Shown here piece after piece: positions 5,349 to 5,821 of a stretch of 5,821 nt of DNA; position 1 is the first letter of the stretch; every line of letters begins with the position of its first letter. Origin of the DNA: an uncultured Bacteroidota bacterium. GTDB taxonomy: Bacteria; Bacteroidota; Bacteroidia; Flavobacteriales; Flavobacteriaceae. The notes under the pieces were generated by a model that saw only the letters and a program-made list of their open reading frames with translations, was not told where the DNA came from and did no database searches. The translations under genes and the position numbers were made by a program. The stretch is taken from positions 1 to 5,821 of the forward strand of contig CAIJFC010000320.1 of assembly GCA_903819815.1 (NCBI GenBank), written 5' to 3'.

Positions 5349-5633
5349 TTATAACTCCAAATATAAATCTTTTAATTCGGGATTTAAAACTTTAACCAAA
5401 TTCCATTTCCAGTCTTTGTGCCAGTTCTTCAATTGTTTTTCTCTCGCAAAAGCATCTCTACAATCCTCAAATTCTTCAAAATAAATTAGAATTGTTGCAT
5501 TATACTTTTTTGTAAAAACTGCTCCAGTGCCATTATTATGACATTCAATTCTATTTTTTAAATTCTTTGTAGCTCCAACGTATAAAACTGAAAAATTTTT
5601 ATTGGTCGTTATGTAAATATATCCTTTAGTCAT
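5349..5633 (-). CDS. Standalone GIY-YIG nuclease-domain protein (UPF0213/YhbQ-like)
   Basis: A 94-residue protein consisting of one GIY-YIG domain, of the UPF0213/COG2827 type. GYIYI (residues 4-8) and LYVGAT (17-22) are the two tyrosine motifs, with Tyr5 and Tyr18 the equivalents of the catalytic tyrosines. Arg28 in LKNRIECH is the conserved arginine, His32 follows, and Glu65 in REKQLKNW is the metal-binding glutamate. All key residues are present, so the domain may be an active metal-dependent DNA endonuclease. The true role of this small family is poorly known. There is no additional DNA-binding domain. The gene is flanked by inverted copies of one palindrome: a single copy about 40 bp after its stop and a tandem array beginning about 35 bp before its start. 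Its ATG overlaps the stop of an open frame running through the array (ATGA). Confidence 0.93.
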   Translation of the reverse strand: MTKGYIYITTNKNFSVLYVGATKNLKNRIECHNNGTGAVFTKKYNATILIYFEEFEDCRDAFAREKQLKNWHKDWKWNLVKVLNPELKDLYLEL

Positions 5634-5821
5634 AACTCTTTTCTTAAGTTCAATTTTACTTTCTTACTTTCAAAAGATGCTGAAACTAGTTCAAAAGTTG
5701 CTGAAACTAGTTCAAAAGTTGCTGAAACTAGTTCAGAAGATGCTGAAACTAGTTCAGAAGATGCTGAAACTAGTTCAGAAGATGCTGAAACTAGTTCAGA
5801 AGATGCTGAAACTAGTTCAGC
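5630..5821 (-). other. Open frame through the repeat array, overlapping the GIY-YIG start
   Basis: On the minus strand one frame is open from the window edge through the whole array to a TGA at 5632-5630: 63 codons. Because the repeat is 21 bp (7 codons), it encodes a heptad ELVSASS/ELVSATF repeat, then a basic tail ending KLNLRKEL. The TGA shares bases with the ATG of the nuclease gene. It could be the C-terminus of a protein that starts beyond the edge, or simply non-coding repeat that happens to stay open. The near-perfect conservation of third codon positions favours DNA-level repetition. Confidence 0.25.
5669..5821 (+). repeat. 21-bp tandem array of palindromic units, running off the window
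   Basis: Units begin (GCTGAAACTAGTTCA) at 5679, 5700, 5721, 5742, 5763, 5784 and 5805, an exact 21-bp period, preceded by a partial unit at 5669-5678. Each contains the inverted repeat CTGAA-ACTAG-TTCAG. Units 1 and 2 continue AAAGTT and units 3 to 6 continue GAAGAT. The unit at 5805 instead continues with C, closing towards the full ATGCTGAA/TTCAGCAT palindrome seen at 5289-5309. There are no spacers, so it is not a CRISPR. The right end of the structure lies outside the window. Confidence 0.95.

Noticed and set aside
5102..5395. Forward open frame of 97 codons containing AELVSAS
   Set aside because: It is antisense to the cyclase and nuclease genes. The AELVSAS piece is simply the translated palindrome.
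5669..5821. CRISPR array
   Set aside because: The units are directly joined with a 21-bp period and no unique spacers, and no cas genes are present.

Overview
The window looks like chromosomal DNA from a member of the Bacteroidota, most probably Flavobacteriaceae (Flavobacterium or a close relative). The signs are a low G+C content, A-rich translation leaders without Shine-Dalgarno sequences, TAnnTTTG-type -7 promoter elements in front of the tRNA and the peptidase gene, and the style of the recognisable proteins. This assignment is an inference from sequence character, not from a search.

Left part (1-2347): a very AT-rich block of small co-oriented genes (100-2104). It is preceded by the tail of another frame (1-90) and closed by a strong intrinsic terminator (2111-2139). 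Most of the products are strongly acidic, 92-127 aa, and not recognisable. One (1102-1485) resembles the Api92/YubB (DUF1281) family carried by phages and conjugative plasmids. Two (760-1080 and 1790-2104) are clear paralogues. A small convergent gene (2138-2347, minus) shares the terminator. This reads as accessory, probably mobile-element cargo. It ends close to the 3' side of a tRNA-Leu(UAG) gene, a classic integration target, although no integrase or duplicated attachment site lies inside the window.

Middle (2494-4170): ordinary core DNA. It holds the tRNA-Leu on the minus strand with its own terminator and promoter, a short heptamer repeat between two divergent promoters, and a complete M20-family metallodipeptidase with its terminator.

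Right part (4168-5821, minus strand): a two-gene unit, a cyclase/kynurenine-formamidase-like metal hydrolase followed 3 bp later by a YjbR/MmcQ-family protein. Upstream of it lies a standalone GIY-YIG nuclease of 94 aa. The nuclease gene is bracketed by inverted copies of one palindromic sequence (core CTGAA-ACnAG-TTCAG). There is a single copy on its left, directly against the cyclase start codon, and a tandem 21-bp array on its right that runs to the edge of the window. This nuclease-plus-palindrome arrangement is the most interesting structure here and may be a REP-like or mobile module.
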